Positions 9,245 to 18,858 are shown, counted from the stretch's first letter. The stretch is 64,000 nt of DNA from Cylindrospermum sp. FACHB-282 (GCF_014697195.1 NZ_JACJRJ010000037.1:1-64000); one strand, 5' to 3'. Made by a program: numbers and translations. The notes: generated by a model not told the origin, from the letters alone.

Positions 9245-11509
9245 ATGAGTTCCCCCCATCCTCCTCAAAAGCCACAAACATTACTTGGTCAACTGACTCA
9301 AGCAGTACATACTATTCAAGCTAGGGTTGATTTTTCCAAACTGGCGCTCAAGCCTAATGCTAAAGTACCGGAACTCTGGGTGCAGGATGCGGGGGCGGAT
9401 AAGGCGGAAGTATATCCGCTGTTGGGCGATCGCTATATCCTAGGTCGCAGTTCCAAATCCTGTGATATTGTGATTCGCAACCCAGTTGTCAGCCAAATCC
9501 ACCTGTCACTGTCGCGGGACTCTACTCAACGCACCCCTGGTTTCATCATTAAAGATGAAAACTCCACCAATGGTATTTATCGCGGTAAGCGTCGGGTTAG
9601 TTCTCTAGAACTGCGTCACGGGGATGTCTTTACCCTAGGGCCACCAGAGCTGGCCGCTTCCGTGCGGTTGCAATACGTTGATCCACCAGCTTGGTATGTA
9701 AAAGCAGCAACTTGGACTGCTTATGGTGTTGGCGGTGTCAGTGCCTTGTTCGCCCTCACCATTGGGATCGAATCGCTAAAATTTTCCGTCAGACCTCTAC
9801 CTACAGCTACCCGTGCCCCGGTGGTTGTTTATGCCCGTGATGGCTCTACCCCACTACGAGAGCCTCGGATTACTGCTCACGTCGATATGAAGCAGTTAGC
9901 AGACTTTGGGCCTTATCTACCTGCCGCTGTGATCGCTTCTGAGGATAGCCGTTATTACTGGCACTTTGGAGTTGACCCCTGGGGAATATTGCGAGCCGTG
10001 CTAATTAATAGCAAGGGTGATACTAAACAAGGTGCTAGTACAGTTACCCAGCAAGTCGCCCGCAGTTTGTTCCGCGATTATGTGGGTAGACAAGACTCAC
10101 TGGGGCGCAAATTGCGAGAGGCAGTTGTCGCCCTGAAGTTAGAAACCTTTTACAGCAAAGATGAAATTTTGCTGACTTACTTAAATCGGGTTTTTCTGGG
10201 GGGAGACACCTCCGGCTTTGAAGATGCGGCTCGATATTACTTTGATAAGCCAGCTAAAGAATTAACTTTGGCAGAAGCTGCAACTTTGGTGGGAATTTTA
10301 CCTGGCCCCAACGCTTTTGATTTTTGTGGGGATGGCCCGAATAAGTTAGAAGCGGCGGATTACCGCAATCGCGTAATTAAGCGGTTGCTGGAGATGGGCA
10401 CAATTAAACAAGATGATGCCAACCGAGCTAGACGCTCCACGGTTAAAGTTGTGCCCAGAGTTTGCGAACAGCAAGCCAAAACCATTAGCCCCTATTTTTA
10501 CAGTTACGTTTTTCGGGAACTGGAATCAATTTTAGGGGAGGGAGCGGCTAGTGAAGGTAACTATATTATCGAAACTCAGCTAGATCCAGCAATTCAGGCA
10601 CAAGCAGAATCAGCCCTGCGTAATACAGTCAGCAATGCTGGCTCAAGCTTTGGTTTTTCCCAAGGGGCGATCGTCACCCTCGACTCCAGCACAGGCGGTA
10701 TCCTGGCGATGGTGGGCGGAACTGATTACAAAAAAAGCCAGTTCAATCGTGCTGTCCAAGCCCAAAGACAACCAGGTTCCACCTTTAAAATCTTTGCTTA
10801 TACCGCCGCCATTGAGCAGGGGATATCGTCATCTAGGAGTTATTCCTGCGCCCCGTTAACTTGGCAAGGCTTTACCTATAGACCCTGTCGGAGTGGTGGT
10901 GGCAGTTTAGATATTGCTACTGGGCTAGCGCGTTCGGAAAACCCAATCGCTTTACGGGTTGCTAAGGATATCGGACTGGATAAAGTGGTGACAATGGCGA
11001 AGCGTTTGGGGGTAAAGTCATCCCTCGATCCAGTTGCTGGCTTGGTGTTGGGTCAAAGTGTAGTCAATGTTTTAGAAATGACTGGTGCTTTTGGCACTCT
11101 TGGCAATCGCGGTGTGTGGAACCCTCCCCATGCTATTAGCCGAATTTTAGACAGTAGTGATTGCAAGGAGCGCAAGGATTTCAAAACCTGCCGTGTCATT
11201 TACTCCTTCGATGAAGATCCAGAGGGCAATAAGCGAGTGCTAAAGCCTGAAGTTGCTAATGAGATGACTAGTTTGATGCGCGGCGTCATCACCAGTGGTA
11301 CTGGTCGCAGTGCTGCCATTGGACTGGGGGAAGCAGGTAAAACAGGTACGACTAATAACAACGTTGATCTGTGGTTTATTGGCTTTATTCCCAGTCGGCG
11401 ACTGGTGACCGGTATTTGGCTAGGAAATGATAATAATTCCCCTACATCTGGCAGCAGCGCTCAAGCAGCGCAGCTTTGGGGAAATTATATGGGGAGAATT
11501 ACGCGATAA
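9245..11509 (+). CDS. Class A penicillin-binding protein with N-terminal FHA domain
   Basis: This 754-residue bifunctional peptidoglycan synthase has an extra cytoplasmic domain. Residues about 58-145 form an FHA phosphothreonine-binding domain (GDRYILGRSSKSCDIVI, then VSQIHLSL, then ENSTNGIYRG). A membrane anchor lies at about 158-178. The glycosyltransferase GT51 domain follows (about 195-370), with catalytic E233 in ASEDSRYYWH and the later TVTQQVARSLFRD block. The transpeptidase domain (about 465-740) has nucleophile S512 in STFK, S564-E-N566, and KTGT at 699-702. All key residues are intact. The FHA domain suggests wall synthesis is tuned by a Ser/Thr kinase (inference). The gene converges on the DUF4335 gene. 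Confidence 0.93.
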   Translation: MSSPHPPQKPQTLLGQLTQAVHTIQARVDFSKLALKPNAKVPELWVQDAGADKAEVYPLLGDRYILGRSSKSCDIVIRNPVVSQIHLSLSRDSTQRTPGFIIKDENSTNGIYRGKRRVSSLELRHGDVFTLGPPELAASVRLQYVDPPAWYVKAATWTAYGVGGVSALFALTIGIESLKFSVRPLPTATRAPVVVYARDGSTPLREPRITAHVDMKQLADFGPYLPAAVIASEDSRYYWHFGVDPWGILRAVLINSKGDTKQGASTVTQQVARSLFRDYVGRQDSLGRKLREAVVALKLETFYSKDEILLTYLNRVFLGGDTSGFEDAARYYFDKPAKELTLAEAATLVGILPGPNAFDFCGDGPNKLEAADYRNRVIKRLLEMGTIKQDDANRARRSTVKVVPRVCEQQAKTISPYFYSYVFRELESILGEGAASEGNYIIETQLDPAIQAQAESALRNTVSNAGSSFGFSQGAIVTLDSSTGGILAMVGGTDYKKSQFNRAVQAQRQPGSTFKIFAYTAAIEQGISSSRSYSCAPLTWQGFTYRPCRSGGGSLDIATGLARSENPIALRVAKDIGLDKVVTMAKRLGVKSSLDPVAGLVLGQSVVNVLEMTGAFGTLGNRGVWNPPHAISRILDSSDCKERKDFKTCRVIYSFDEDPEGNKRVLKPEVANEMTSLMRGVITSGTGRSAAIGLGEAGKTGTTNNNVDLWFIGFIPSRRLVTGIWLGNDNNSPTSGSSAQAAQLWGNYMGRITR

Positions 11510-11510
11510 A

Positions 11511-11558
11511 TGGGTAATGGGTAACAGTTTTACCTTTTTCCAAATTACCCATTACCCA
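11511..11558. repeat. 14-bp inverted repeat of heptamer units between convergent genes
   Basis: TGGGTAATGGGTAA (11511-11524) is the exact inverse complement of TTACCCATTACCCA (11545-11558). Both arms are two-unit heptamer arrays of the type common in this genome. The 14-bp stem with a 20-nt loop lies immediately between two converging stop codons, so it may act as a bidirectional terminator. Confidence 0.75.
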
Positions 11559-11565
11559 TTACCCA

Positions 11566-13059
11566 TTACCGATATCCTTGCCAAGGAGTAACTTCCAGTG
11601 TGCCGTTAGGCTTGAATAACACTTGGAAGTGGGCGAGAGCGTCTTTGTTGTTGGGGGCAGCTACATTTGAGCCGTAAATGGCTTGGAAGATTGTCGGTAG
11701 GGGTGTTTCCCGAAAATAGTCAAAAGCGACTTGGTTAAGTGGTTCATAGTCAGCGATGACGCCATCTTTGTTCACCGCTACTCGGTACTTCAAATCTCGC
11801 GTAAAGGTGGGAGTACCACTCCAACTTTGACGAACTGTATTATAAAGTTTTTGGTTTAAATCTTTGACTATGTTGGTGTCTGTGATTTTTACGCCAATCA
11901 CCTGTGGTGTATTGGTGTAGCCTCGCCAAGGGCTAACTTCTAGCACACCTTGTTTAGTAAAGACTACTCGGAATTGTGCGATCGGTTCATTGGCAATGGG
12001 AGGGCGGTTAGCTGGATTGTAAAGTAGATTAGGCAGAGGAGTTTGCCCTATTGCTTCATTGGCTCCTTCATTCACTGCTTTATAACCGACGATTCCACCA
12101 TCGGCAGCCACACCTAAACGATAGACCAAATCCTGTTGTAATCCTGAACGATTAGTCCAAGCTGGATGAATTTGGTTATACACTTGGCGATTCAATGCAC
12201 GCAGCTGGGATGCATCAGCGATTTCGGGAACTGTATTTAAAAGTGCTTCTAAATCTCTAACTACGGGCGTTGCGGCAGTTGTGGGTGCTGTTGTTGGTAT
12301 GGGTGTTACAGCAGCTATGGGTGTTGTTGTCGGTGTGGGTATTGCAGCCTCTGTGGGTGCTGTTGTTGGTGTGGCTATTGCTGCCACTGATGGCGAAGCA
12401 GTGACTTTGGGTGCTGTAGTGCTAGCCTGCTCATCTGGCTTTACCTCTGGTGGACGCACTTGGGGAGCAGGAATTAAGCTAAAGGCCAATGCTGCTGCTG
12501 CCAAGCTCGATACTCCCACAGCGGCAGGTACTGCCTGCTTGATTAAGGCGTGACTAGTACCGCTATAGCGTCTGGTAACTGTTTGTAGCTCTAGTGATAA
12601 CTCTGGTAAGGTTTGGGTGTCAGCGAAAAACTGATCCACTGCTTCTACTAAATCAAACAACTGTACCGTATTCAAATCAATTTGAATGGGGGGCTGTCTA
12701 CTATAGTTAGGGTTAGACTCAAAACCTTCTGGTGCAATTTCTGAATGCACAATCAGCTTGTGTCGGTTGCTGTTAATTTTTTGCAACTCCACAAGTTCTG
12801 ATTCCTGGTTGTGGGCTTGTGGGTTAGGGACGTTGCTCAGAAATTCTTGGGCATAGGCACTAACGGATCTGACTAAACTTTCAAAAAATTCCCGCCCTCC
12901 CGCTAGGGGTTGACTATAGCTAGATAAATAGCATTCTGCATTTACCAATATAGATAGTTCTGGGCGCAGTTCCTGAAAGTGTGCCGCTTTTGTGACATCG
13001 CTTAAGCCTTCTAAAAGCAGCGTACAATTAGGCAAACTGTACTTACGTTGGATATTCAT
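11566..13059 (-). CDS. DUF4335 family protein, single-pass membrane protein
   Basis: This 497-residue cyanobacterial protein matches what I know as DUF4335. The N-terminal part (about 1-175) is soluble and conserved (RKYSLPNCTLLLEGLSD at its start). A hydrophobic segment follows (about 178-200, AVPAAVGVSSLAAAALAFSLI), then a Pro/Thr/Ala-rich linker (about 205-275). Two copies of a repeated C-terminal module occupy about 275-395 and 400-495. Each copy contains a VYNQIHPAWTNR/LYNTVRQSWSGT-like helix, a VAxDGxIxxYxxxN strand and a FRVxFxxxGxLEVxPWxGY ending. The function is unknown. Its ATG overlaps the stop of the upstream DUF3038 gene by four bases (ATGA), so the two are translationally coupled. 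Confidence 0.75.
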   Translation of the reverse strand: MNIQRKYSLPNCTLLLEGLSDVTKAAHFQELRPELSILVNAECYLSSYSQPLAGGREFFESLVRSVSAYAQEFLSNVPNPQAHNQESELVELQKINSNRHKLIVHSEIAPEGFESNPNYSRQPPIQIDLNTVQLFDLVEAVDQFFADTQTLPELSLELQTVTRRYSGTSHALIKQAVPAAVGVSSLAAAALAFSLIPAPQVRPPEVKPDEQASTTAPKVTASPSVAAIATPTTAPTEAAIPTPTTTPIAAVTPIPTTAPTTAATPVVRDLEALLNTVPEIADASQLRALNRQVYNQIHPAWTNRSGLQQDLVYRLGVAADGGIVGYKAVNEGANEAIGQTPLPNLLYNPANRPPIANEPIAQFRVVFTKQGVLEVSPWRGYTNTPQVIGVKITDTNIVKDLNQKLYNTVRQSWSGTPTFTRDLKYRVAVNKDGVIADYEPLNQVAFDYFRETPLPTIFQAIYGSNVAAPNNKDALAHFQVLFKPNGTLEVTPWQGYR

Positions 13060-13682
13060 TCTACTTCCCCGTCAAAAAGACTAATCCAGAACCGCTGCAT
13101 GCCAGCTGTACCGGTACAGAATAGTAATTGTCCCAATAAATTTATAGCCAGTTCATCTAATTTTTCATCAGAATTTAATACCAATAAACCAGAACGTCGG
13201 GCGTTCATCCGGCTTTTGAAATGCGCTCTAAACCGTTCTAGGTAATTAGATAACCGCAAATTCTGTTCTAGTGGAATCTGCTTTTCATACATTTGTTGAT
13301 ATATCATTAATAGCTGACGGATGACAACTGTTAACCGCCGCGCTATGTAGCAAGCAATGACTACTAGAGCTTTTGCTTCTAAGATGGTTAAGGGGCGGCG
13401 AATATGCGCTCTGCGTAGGGGGTTGGAGCTACGCATCCGCCATAAATTCACCCTGTCTTTAATAATTCCTTTGAGTTCCAACTCTTGGGCAAAACCGAGG
13501 ATGGCTTCAGAGCCGCCCAGTTCTAAAGCTTCAATTGCTAGTAAGATCAGGTCAATTTGCAACCTAGTTCTCCGAGGACATCCCTTGGAAGCGATCGCCG
13601 GATCTGGTAAAGTGTCCAGAATCATCGGCAGTGCCTGGGATGTTGGACTGTTGAACGGCGTTAAACTTGCGGAGACATTCAT
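13056..13682 (-). CDS. DUF3038 family protein, coupled to DUF4335
   Basis: This 208-residue, mostly helical, soluble protein of unknown function looks like DUF3038. It has a conserved block PDPAIASKGCPRRTRLQIDLILLAIEAL and RVNLWRMRSSNPLRR in the middle. I chose ATG at 13682; the frame continues upstream to a TTG at 13745, which would add a 21-residue tail of no obvious conservation. The last bases overlap the downstream DUF4335 start as ATGA. The pair is thus probably made in a fixed ratio and may act as a complex (inference). Confidence 0.75.
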   Translation of the reverse strand: MNVSASLTPFNSPTSQALPMILDTLPDPAIASKGCPRRTRLQIDLILLAIEALELGGSEAILGFAQELELKGIIKDRVNLWRMRSSNPLRRAHIRRPLTILEAKALVVIACYIARRLTVVIRQLLMIYQQMYEKQIPLEQNLRLSNYLERFRAHFKSRMNARRSGLLVLNSDEKLDELAINLLGQLLFCTGTAGMQRFWISLFDGEVE

Positions 13683-14095
13683 TCTATAAAATACCTTGTG
13701 CGGTTCCAACAGACTGGGTAAAACAAATTTAAGATAGATAGCCAAACTAGAAGGTTAGGCTTGTGCTAGGGGCATAAGTATCCCAATATATACATTACTT
13801 AGTCTTTCTACTCAATGGTTGACCTATACTGAAATTTAAGCTTTAAAGCATCGGTCTACCTGTCTTTTTTAGGAGTAAAATTCCATCCCTAGCTTGATTT
13901 AAATTTTAATTATCGTCAATGGATGGCGAAAGTCTAGCCCTAATCTCCAGCGTATGACATTATAGTGTACGATTTTTCAGGTATCTGGTACGGGTACTGG
14001 GTACTGGGTGTTGGCAAATCTTTACTGAATCCCCAGTACCTGATGCCTAATACCTGATGCCCAATCCCTAATTCCTAATCCCCAATCCCTGTTTT
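13683..14095. other. Intergenic region with degenerate heptamer-like tracts
   Basis: The region lies between divergent DUF3038 and apt. The right part (about 13985-14095) is built of degenerate repeats such as GTACTGGGTA, CCCCAGTACCTGATGCC and CCCAATCCCTAATTCC, ending just before the apt start. No gene or clear regulatory site is visible. Confidence 0.5.
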
Positions 14096-14614
14096 ATGGA
14101 TTTGAAGTCTCTGATTCGTGACATCCCAGATTTCCCCAAACCCGGAATTTTATTTCGGGATATTACCACCCTGCTGCGCGATCCAGATGGACTGCGCTAT
14201 ACTATTGACTTTTTAACACAAAGATGTGTTGAATCGGGAATGCAGGTGGATTATGTTGTGGGGATGGAGGCGCGGGGGTTCATTTTTGGCCCACCCCTGG
14301 CCTATCAATTAGGAGCTGGTTTTATTCCTGTCCGCAAAAGAGGTAAGTTGCCGGCGGCGGTTCATGCGATTGAATACGAACTAGAGTATGGTACAGACTG
14401 CTTGGAAGTACATCAGGACGCTTTACAACCGGGTAGCCGAGTTTTGATTGTGGATGATTTGATTGCTACGGGTGGAACGGCGATCGCCACGGCAAAGTTG
14501 ATCCAGAAGATTGGCTGTGAATTGGTGGGGTTTGGATTTATTATCGAACTACGGGATTTGCAAGGGCGTAAACATCTGCCAGATGTGCCGATAATCTCTT
14601 TAATTGAATATTAA
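14096..14614 (+). CDS. apt: Adenine phosphoribosyltransferase
   Basis: This enzyme salvages adenine: adenine plus PRPP gives AMP and pyrophosphate. The 172-residue product is of normal length. It has the N-terminal hallmark [18 protein letters not shown], the middle [19 protein letters not shown] motif, and the PRPP-binding loop [14 protein letters not shown] (about 118-131). It is probably monocistronic. The upstream sequence is heptamer-like repeat rather than a canonical ribosome-binding site. Confidence 0.96.
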   Translation: MDLKSLIRDIPDFPKPGILFRDITTLLRDPDGLRYTIDFLTQRCVESGMQVDYVVGMEARGFIFGPPLAYQLGAGFIPVRKRGKLPAAVHAIEYELEYGTDCLEVHQDALQPGSRVLIVDDLIATGGTAIATAKLIQKIGCELVGFGFIIELRDLQGRKHLPDVPIISLIEY

Positions 14615-14698
14615 TGTGGTTAGTCGTTAGTCGTCAGTGGTTTTGCCAAACTGATAACTAACAACTGAGGACTGACAACTGACAACTGACAAACTGCT

Positions 14699-15745
14699 AT
14701 GACATCTACGAAAATTTCCTTGGAGACAGGCTGGGATTGGCTGATTAAGCTGGTGACGAGCGAGACTTTTGTTTATGTGGGGAAGCGGCTTTTGCAGGCG
14801 CTATTGACTTTGTTGTTAGCCTCGGCGTTGTCATTTTTCATTATTCAACTGGCTCCAGGAGATTATGTAGACACGCTGCGGCAAAACCCGAAGATTTCCC
14901 CGGAGAGAATTGAGGAAATTAAGCGGCAATTTGGATTAGATAAGTCTTGGCCAGAGCAGTTTGGGCTGTGGTTGTGGCGAATTTTTACTAAGGGGGATTT
15001 TGGCACAAGTTTTGTTTACCAACGCTCGGTTGCGTCGCTGCTATGGGAGCGAGTACCGGCGACTTTGCTATTAGCGATCGCATCTTTAATTGCCACATGG
15101 GCGATCGCTATCCCTTTAGGTATCATGGCCGCTGTCAATCAAAATAAGTTATTTGACCGGGTTTTACAGGTGATTAGCTACGCCGGACAAGGTTTACCTA
15201 GTTTCATTACCGCCCTAGCTCTGCTGGTCTTTGCTCAAATTACCTCGCCTTTATTCCCCATAGGCGGCATGACTAGCGTCAATTATACAGAACTGTCATG
15301 GTTTGGCCAAATCCTAGATGTCGGCTGGCACATGATTTTGCCGACTATCGCCCTATCAATTACTAGCTTTGCTGGTTTGCAACGGATTACTCGCGGCGAA
15401 TTACTCGATGTGCTGCGTCAAGATTATATCCAAACGGCCCGCGCTAAAGGATTACCAGAAAATCGTGTAATTTATGTTCATGCTCTCCGCAACGCGATCA
15501 ATCCCTTAATTACCTTATTGGGTTTTGAATTAGCTAGTTTATTAAGCGGCTCATTTATTGCCGAATTTTACTTTAACTGGCCTGGTTTAGGTAGGTTGGC
15601 TTTACAGGCTGTACAAGCACAAGATTTATATTTGTTAATGGCTAGCTTACTTATGGGCGCTGTGTTACTGATTGCTGGTAACTTAATTGCTGACTTGCTG
15701 CTGAAAGCTGCCGATCCGCGTATTCGTCTGGAAGATTTGAATTAG
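14699..15745 (+). CDS. ABC transporter permease, OppB/DppB family
   Basis: This 348-residue inner-membrane permease belongs to the family importing di- or oligopeptides, nickel or related solutes. It has the family's N-terminal helix plus periplasmic loop (APGDYVDTLRQNPKISPERI, GLDKSWPEQFGLWL, KGDFGTSFVY). The cytoplasmic EAA-type loop for ATPase docking is ARAKGLPENRVIYVHALRNA. Six hydrophobic segments are visible. No ATPase, second permease or binding protein is adjacent, so the remaining subunits must be encoded elsewhere and the substrate cannot be inferred. A run of ACTGACAA heptamers precedes the ATG. Confidence 0.88.
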   Translation: MTSTKISLETGWDWLIKLVTSETFVYVGKRLLQALLTLLLASALSFFIIQLAPGDYVDTLRQNPKISPERIEEIKRQFGLDKSWPEQFGLWLWRIFTKGDFGTSFVYQRSVASLLWERVPATLLLAIASLIATWAIAIPLGIMAAVNQNKLFDRVLQVISYAGQGLPSFITALALLVFAQITSPLFPIGGMTSVNYTELSWFGQILDVGWHMILPTIALSITSFAGLQRITRGELLDVLRQDYIQTARAKGLPENRVIYVHALRNAINPLITLLGFELASLLSGSFIAEFYFNWPGLGRLALQAVQAQDLYLLMASLLMGAVLLIAGNLIADLLLKAADPRIRLEDLN

Positions 15746-15763
15746 TCATTGGTTATTAGTCTC

Positions 15764-16045
15764 ATGCTGTCTGAAGTTTATTATTTGGTGCGATCTCAAT
15801 CTGATGGTCGTTATCTCACAGCTCGTCCCAATGCTGAAGCATCTGGCTATTTGTTGCTATTTCGTGAAAACTACGACGCCTTAAGCTATCTCAACACCCA
15901 CGCGGCTGAAGTGGCAAATCGCTTTGCTGTAGAATCGATTGCAGGTACACAGGTGGGAAATTTGGTCAAACGCTGGGGTTTTAGCGGTGTGGGGATTGTT
16001 ACTGATCCTTTATTACCCAAGGTTGAGTTTTTGCAACATAGTTAA
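15764..16045 (+). CDS. Small conserved hypothetical protein downstream of the permease
   Basis: This 93-residue soluble protein starts at ATG 15764; an in-frame TTG 15 bases upstream is less likely. It has no membrane segment, signal peptide or cysteine. A beta-rich start (SEVYYLVRSQSDGRYLTARP) is followed by helices and an acidic/hydrophobic end. It lies 18 bp after the permease stop on the same strand, so they may be co-transcribed. I do not recognise the family. Confidence 0.6.
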   Translation: MLSEVYYLVRSQSDGRYLTARPNAEASGYLLLFRENYDALSYLNTHAAEVANRFAVESIAGTQVGNLVKRWGFSGVGIVTDPLLPKVEFLQHS

Positions 16046-16049
16046 TTTT

Positions 16050-16616
16050 TTAGCTGAATAAGGATGCGATCGCACAAGTAAATCCAGGTAAAATCGGTGA
16101 TGTCAATTCATCATCCTTGAACAAGGTGGCAGCTAATTTTAAAATCCCTTGTTCTCGGCGATATACTTCTAAGAGTTGTTTACGCCAATCTATAATCCAA
16201 TATTCTCTCACTCCTCTTGATGAATAAAGTTTAAGTTTAAGTTCTTTATCTCGCTTTTCATTTTCAATACCGGAAGATAGCACCTCTATTACCAATTCCG
16301 GTGCAGCCGTCAAATGTCCCGCGTCATCTAATACTTCAGCTAGCCTCTGATTACTAGCCCAGACGACATCAGGAATCACATTATCATTATCGCCAAAAAT
16401 GATGCCGGGAGCCGGTACGACTTCTCCTAAACCTGTAGTTTGTGACCAATTATCTAAAGCGGTGGTAGTTCTGACACAGGCTTTTTGATGATTCCAATGA
16501 GGCGCTCTTGTCACAAATAATTCTCCGTCGATAATTTCATAGCGATTCCCGTTATCGGGAAACAGTTCTAAATCGGCGGTTGTCCAGCGCACTCTTTCTG
16601 TTGTCGGCTGGTTCAT
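16050..16616 (-). CDS. Uma2 (DUF820) family PD-(D/E)XK nuclease-like protein
   Basis: This 188-residue member of the Uma2 family is strongly expanded in cyanobacteria. The restriction-endonuclease-like core is visible as PDVVWASNQ, then PELVIEVLSSG, with a conserved KLKLYSSRGVREYWIIDW block. The biological role of Uma2 proteins is not established, and nuclease activity is inferred from the fold. It converges on the small gene upstream (five-base gap between stops). ATG at 16616 gives the usual N-terminus with TTADLELFPDNGNRYEIIDGE. Confidence 0.88.
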   Translation of the reverse strand: MNQPTTERVRWTTADLELFPDNGNRYEIIDGELFVTRAPHWNHQKACVRTTTALDNWSQTTGLGEVVPAPGIIFGDNDNVIPDVVWASNQRLAEVLDDAGHLTAAPELVIEVLSSGIENEKRDKELKLKLYSSRGVREYWIIDWRKQLLEVYRREQGILKLAATLFKDDELTSPILPGFTCAIASLFS

Positions 16617-16753
16617 AAAGCATTGATGTGTGGAGATTTGATTATTTTAACCTATTAACTTGATATAGCTTAATATATTACATTCGCTAGACAATCTCAG
16701 AAAAGCATTATCAGCCTCAGCCTGGGCTATACTTGAAATTTCAAGACGGTATT

Positions 16754-17008
16754 TCATGAACCTGCTGGCAAGTTATATTTATGCCGTTGTTCTTGGGCAA
16801 ACTCATGAAATGAACTAAATCTACCAGCTTCAAAATCATCTAAACCTTGTTGAATGCCCTTTATAGCCTCTTCTGAGTCTTGTATTTCCCACTCTAAGAC
16901 TGTGGTTAATAACTCAGCCGCAAGCAAACTAACATCTTGTCCTTGCTGTACAGCCTTTTGACGCAATCTTGCTTCTAATTCAGGACTGAGGGAAACAACA
17001 ATCGTCAT
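16754..17008 (-). CDS. Orphan antitoxin-like ribbon-helix-helix protein
   Basis: The 84-residue product begins with a short beta strand and helix (MTIVVSLSPELEARLRQKAVQQGQD) typical of ribbon-helix-helix antitoxins. It ends with the polar tail often seen on toxin-binding regions (SFHEFAQEQRHKYNLP). No toxin gene adjoins it: the next genes are Uma2 and purF. It is therefore either an orphan antitoxin or a regulator of a distant target. The family assignment is by pattern only. Confidence 0.6.
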   Translation of the reverse strand: MTIVVSLSPELEARLRQKAVQQGQDVSLLAAELLTTVLEWEIQDSEEAIKGIQQGLDDFEAGRFSSFHEFAQEQRHKYNLPAGS

Positions 17009-17189
17009 ATTTGTTATTTTGGGTAAGGTTCTTAGATATTCCTATTATCATCTATTGTTAATGACCGCACCAGCACAATTAAGAGTCTGTTGGATATCTT
17101 CAGACTCTTAATATATTTTCACATTCAAATTTTATTGTTTACCTTGTGGTGCAGGCAGAAAAGCCCACCCCACAAGATGGAAAAATTAC

Positions 17190-18677
17190 CTAAATCACAA
17201 CTTTTTCTAAAATCAACTTAGAACGCTTCACCTGTTCAGGAATCGCTACAGGGTAATCACCAGTGAAGCAAGCGGAACAGAAACTATTGGTGTCTTCTCG
17301 CGTTTCTTCTAGCATTCCTTCCCAACTGAGATAAGCGAGGCTATCTACTTCTAGTTGCTTGGCAATTTCTGCTACTGACTTGGTGGCTGCTATTAGCTGA
17401 TCTTGGGTATCTGTATCGATACCATAGAAGCAGGGGTGAGTTACAGGGGGGGAAGAAATTCGCATGTGTACCTCCGCTGCGCCGGCATCACGCAAGGCTT
17501 TAACCAGTTTTCTGCTGGTGGTTCCCCGGACAATAGAATCATCTACAATGATCACTCTTTTACCGAACAACACATCTTTGAGGGGGTTGAGTTTCATCTT
17601 GATGCCCGACTCGCGCATGGTTTGGGTTGGCTGAATAAAGGTTCGCCCAACGTAGCGATTTTTGATCAGTCCTTCAGCATAGGGGACACCGGATACTTGA
17701 GAAAATCCAATGGCAGCAGGTATCCCAGAATCAGGAACACCAAAAACCATATCGGCATCTACGGGAGATTCTTGTGCTATTCGCCGCCCTAACCGCATCC
17801 GGTAACTATATAAACTCTCGTTGTGCATGAGGCTATCAGGACGGGCAAAGTAAATCATCTCAAAGATGCACAATTTCCGCTGGGGCTGTTGGTTCCAGCG
17901 GAAGGAGGATAAACCTTGTTCGGTAATCCAAACTAACTCCCCTGGTTCGACATCCCGCAAGAAATCAGCGCCAATAATGTCTAAACCGCAAGTTTCTGAA
18001 GCCAGAACATAACGGACTGGATTACCCTGTAAAGTGCCGATTACTAAGGGGCGAATGCCATTAGGGTCACGGGTTCCCATGACGCCGTCGGGGGTGGCTA
18101 TAACTAAGCTAAAAGCTCCTTGACAGCGGTGAAACGCCCGGATAGAACCTTCTAACCAATCTAAACCTGTGTTGACTTCTTGAGCGATCGCATAAGCAAT
18201 CATTTCTGAGTCTGTTGTGGTGATTAAGTTAAAGTTACTTTTGAGTAACTCTTCCCGCAGTTGCACTGTATTGACTAAATTACCATTATGTGCAAGTGCT
18301 AATAAACCCAAGCGGGTTTCAACTACAGCTGGTTGGGCATTAACTTTACGGCTCGAACCGGTAGTTGAATAACGATTGTGACCAACAGCTAGGCTACCAG
18401 GCAACTGAGCCAAGATGGTTTCATTAAAAACTTGGGACACTAAGCCCATGTCTTTGTGCAGGTGTACTTGTGTACCCTCAAAGGTGGCAATCCCAGCTGA
18501 TTCTTGACCCCGATGCTGGAGGGCATACAATCCGAAGTAGGTTAGTTTAGCAACGTCTTGTCCTGGTGCGTAGATACCAAAAACACCGCAAGCCTCTTCT
18601 GGTTTGTCTGGACGATTTTCCAGACTATTGATCTGTTGGGGGAGATCATCCGAAGTGACGGAATGAATGGGAATCAT
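17190..18677 (-). CDS. purF: Amidophosphoribosyltransferase (PurF)
   Basis: This is the first committed enzyme of purine synthesis, transferring the glutamine amide nitrogen to PRPP. The 495-residue precursor begins with a 29-residue propeptide. Autocleavage would expose the catalytic C30 of EACGVFGIYAPG. The glutaminase domain contains GHNRYSTTGSS. The phosphoribosyltransferase domain has VIIVDDSIVRGTTSRKL. The C-terminal CSACFTGDYP marks the iron-sulfur, Bacillus-type enzyme. Start ATG at 18677. purL follows on the same strand but upstream, with about 470 bp between them filled by repeats, so a shared transcript is uncertain. Confidence 0.96.
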   Translation of the reverse strand: MIPIHSVTSDDLPQQINSLENRPDKPEEACGVFGIYAPGQDVAKLTYFGLYALQHRGQESAGIATFEGTQVHLHKDMGLVSQVFNETILAQLPGSLAVGHNRYSTTGSSRKVNAQPAVVETRLGLLALAHNGNLVNTVQLREELLKSNFNLITTTDSEMIAYAIAQEVNTGLDWLEGSIRAFHRCQGAFSLVIATPDGVMGTRDPNGIRPLVIGTLQGNPVRYVLASETCGLDIIGADFLRDVEPGELVWITEQGLSSFRWNQQPQRKLCIFEMIYFARPDSLMHNESLYSYRMRLGRRIAQESPVDADMVFGVPDSGIPAAIGFSQVSGVPYAEGLIKNRYVGRTFIQPTQTMRESGIKMKLNPLKDVLFGKRVIIVDDSIVRGTTSRKLVKALRDAGAAEVHMRISSPPVTHPCFYGIDTDTQDQLIAATKSVAEIAKQLEVDSLAYLSWEGMLEETREDTNSFCSACFTGDYPVAIPEQVKRSKLILEKVVI

Positions 18678-18815
18678 GCTAGCTTTGCTCCTGGTGGGGG
18701 TGTCAAGTCACTGGGACTATGTCGATGGATAGTTGCAGAATTCTTAACAAGACTTTAACCACCCATTAAAACAGTACTGTATTTCTGCTCGGTAATGTTA
18801 ATTATTGTGAATATT

Positions 18816-18847
18816 GAGTGGTGAGTGGTGAGTGGTGAGTGGTGAGT
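18816..18847 (+). repeat. Heptamer tandem repeat (GAGTGGT)
   Basis: About four and a half copies of the heptamer GAGTGGT lie upstream of purF. This is the short tandem repeat class typical of heterocystous cyanobacteria. Confidence 0.9.
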
Positions 18848-18858
18848 TGTATTTATTT

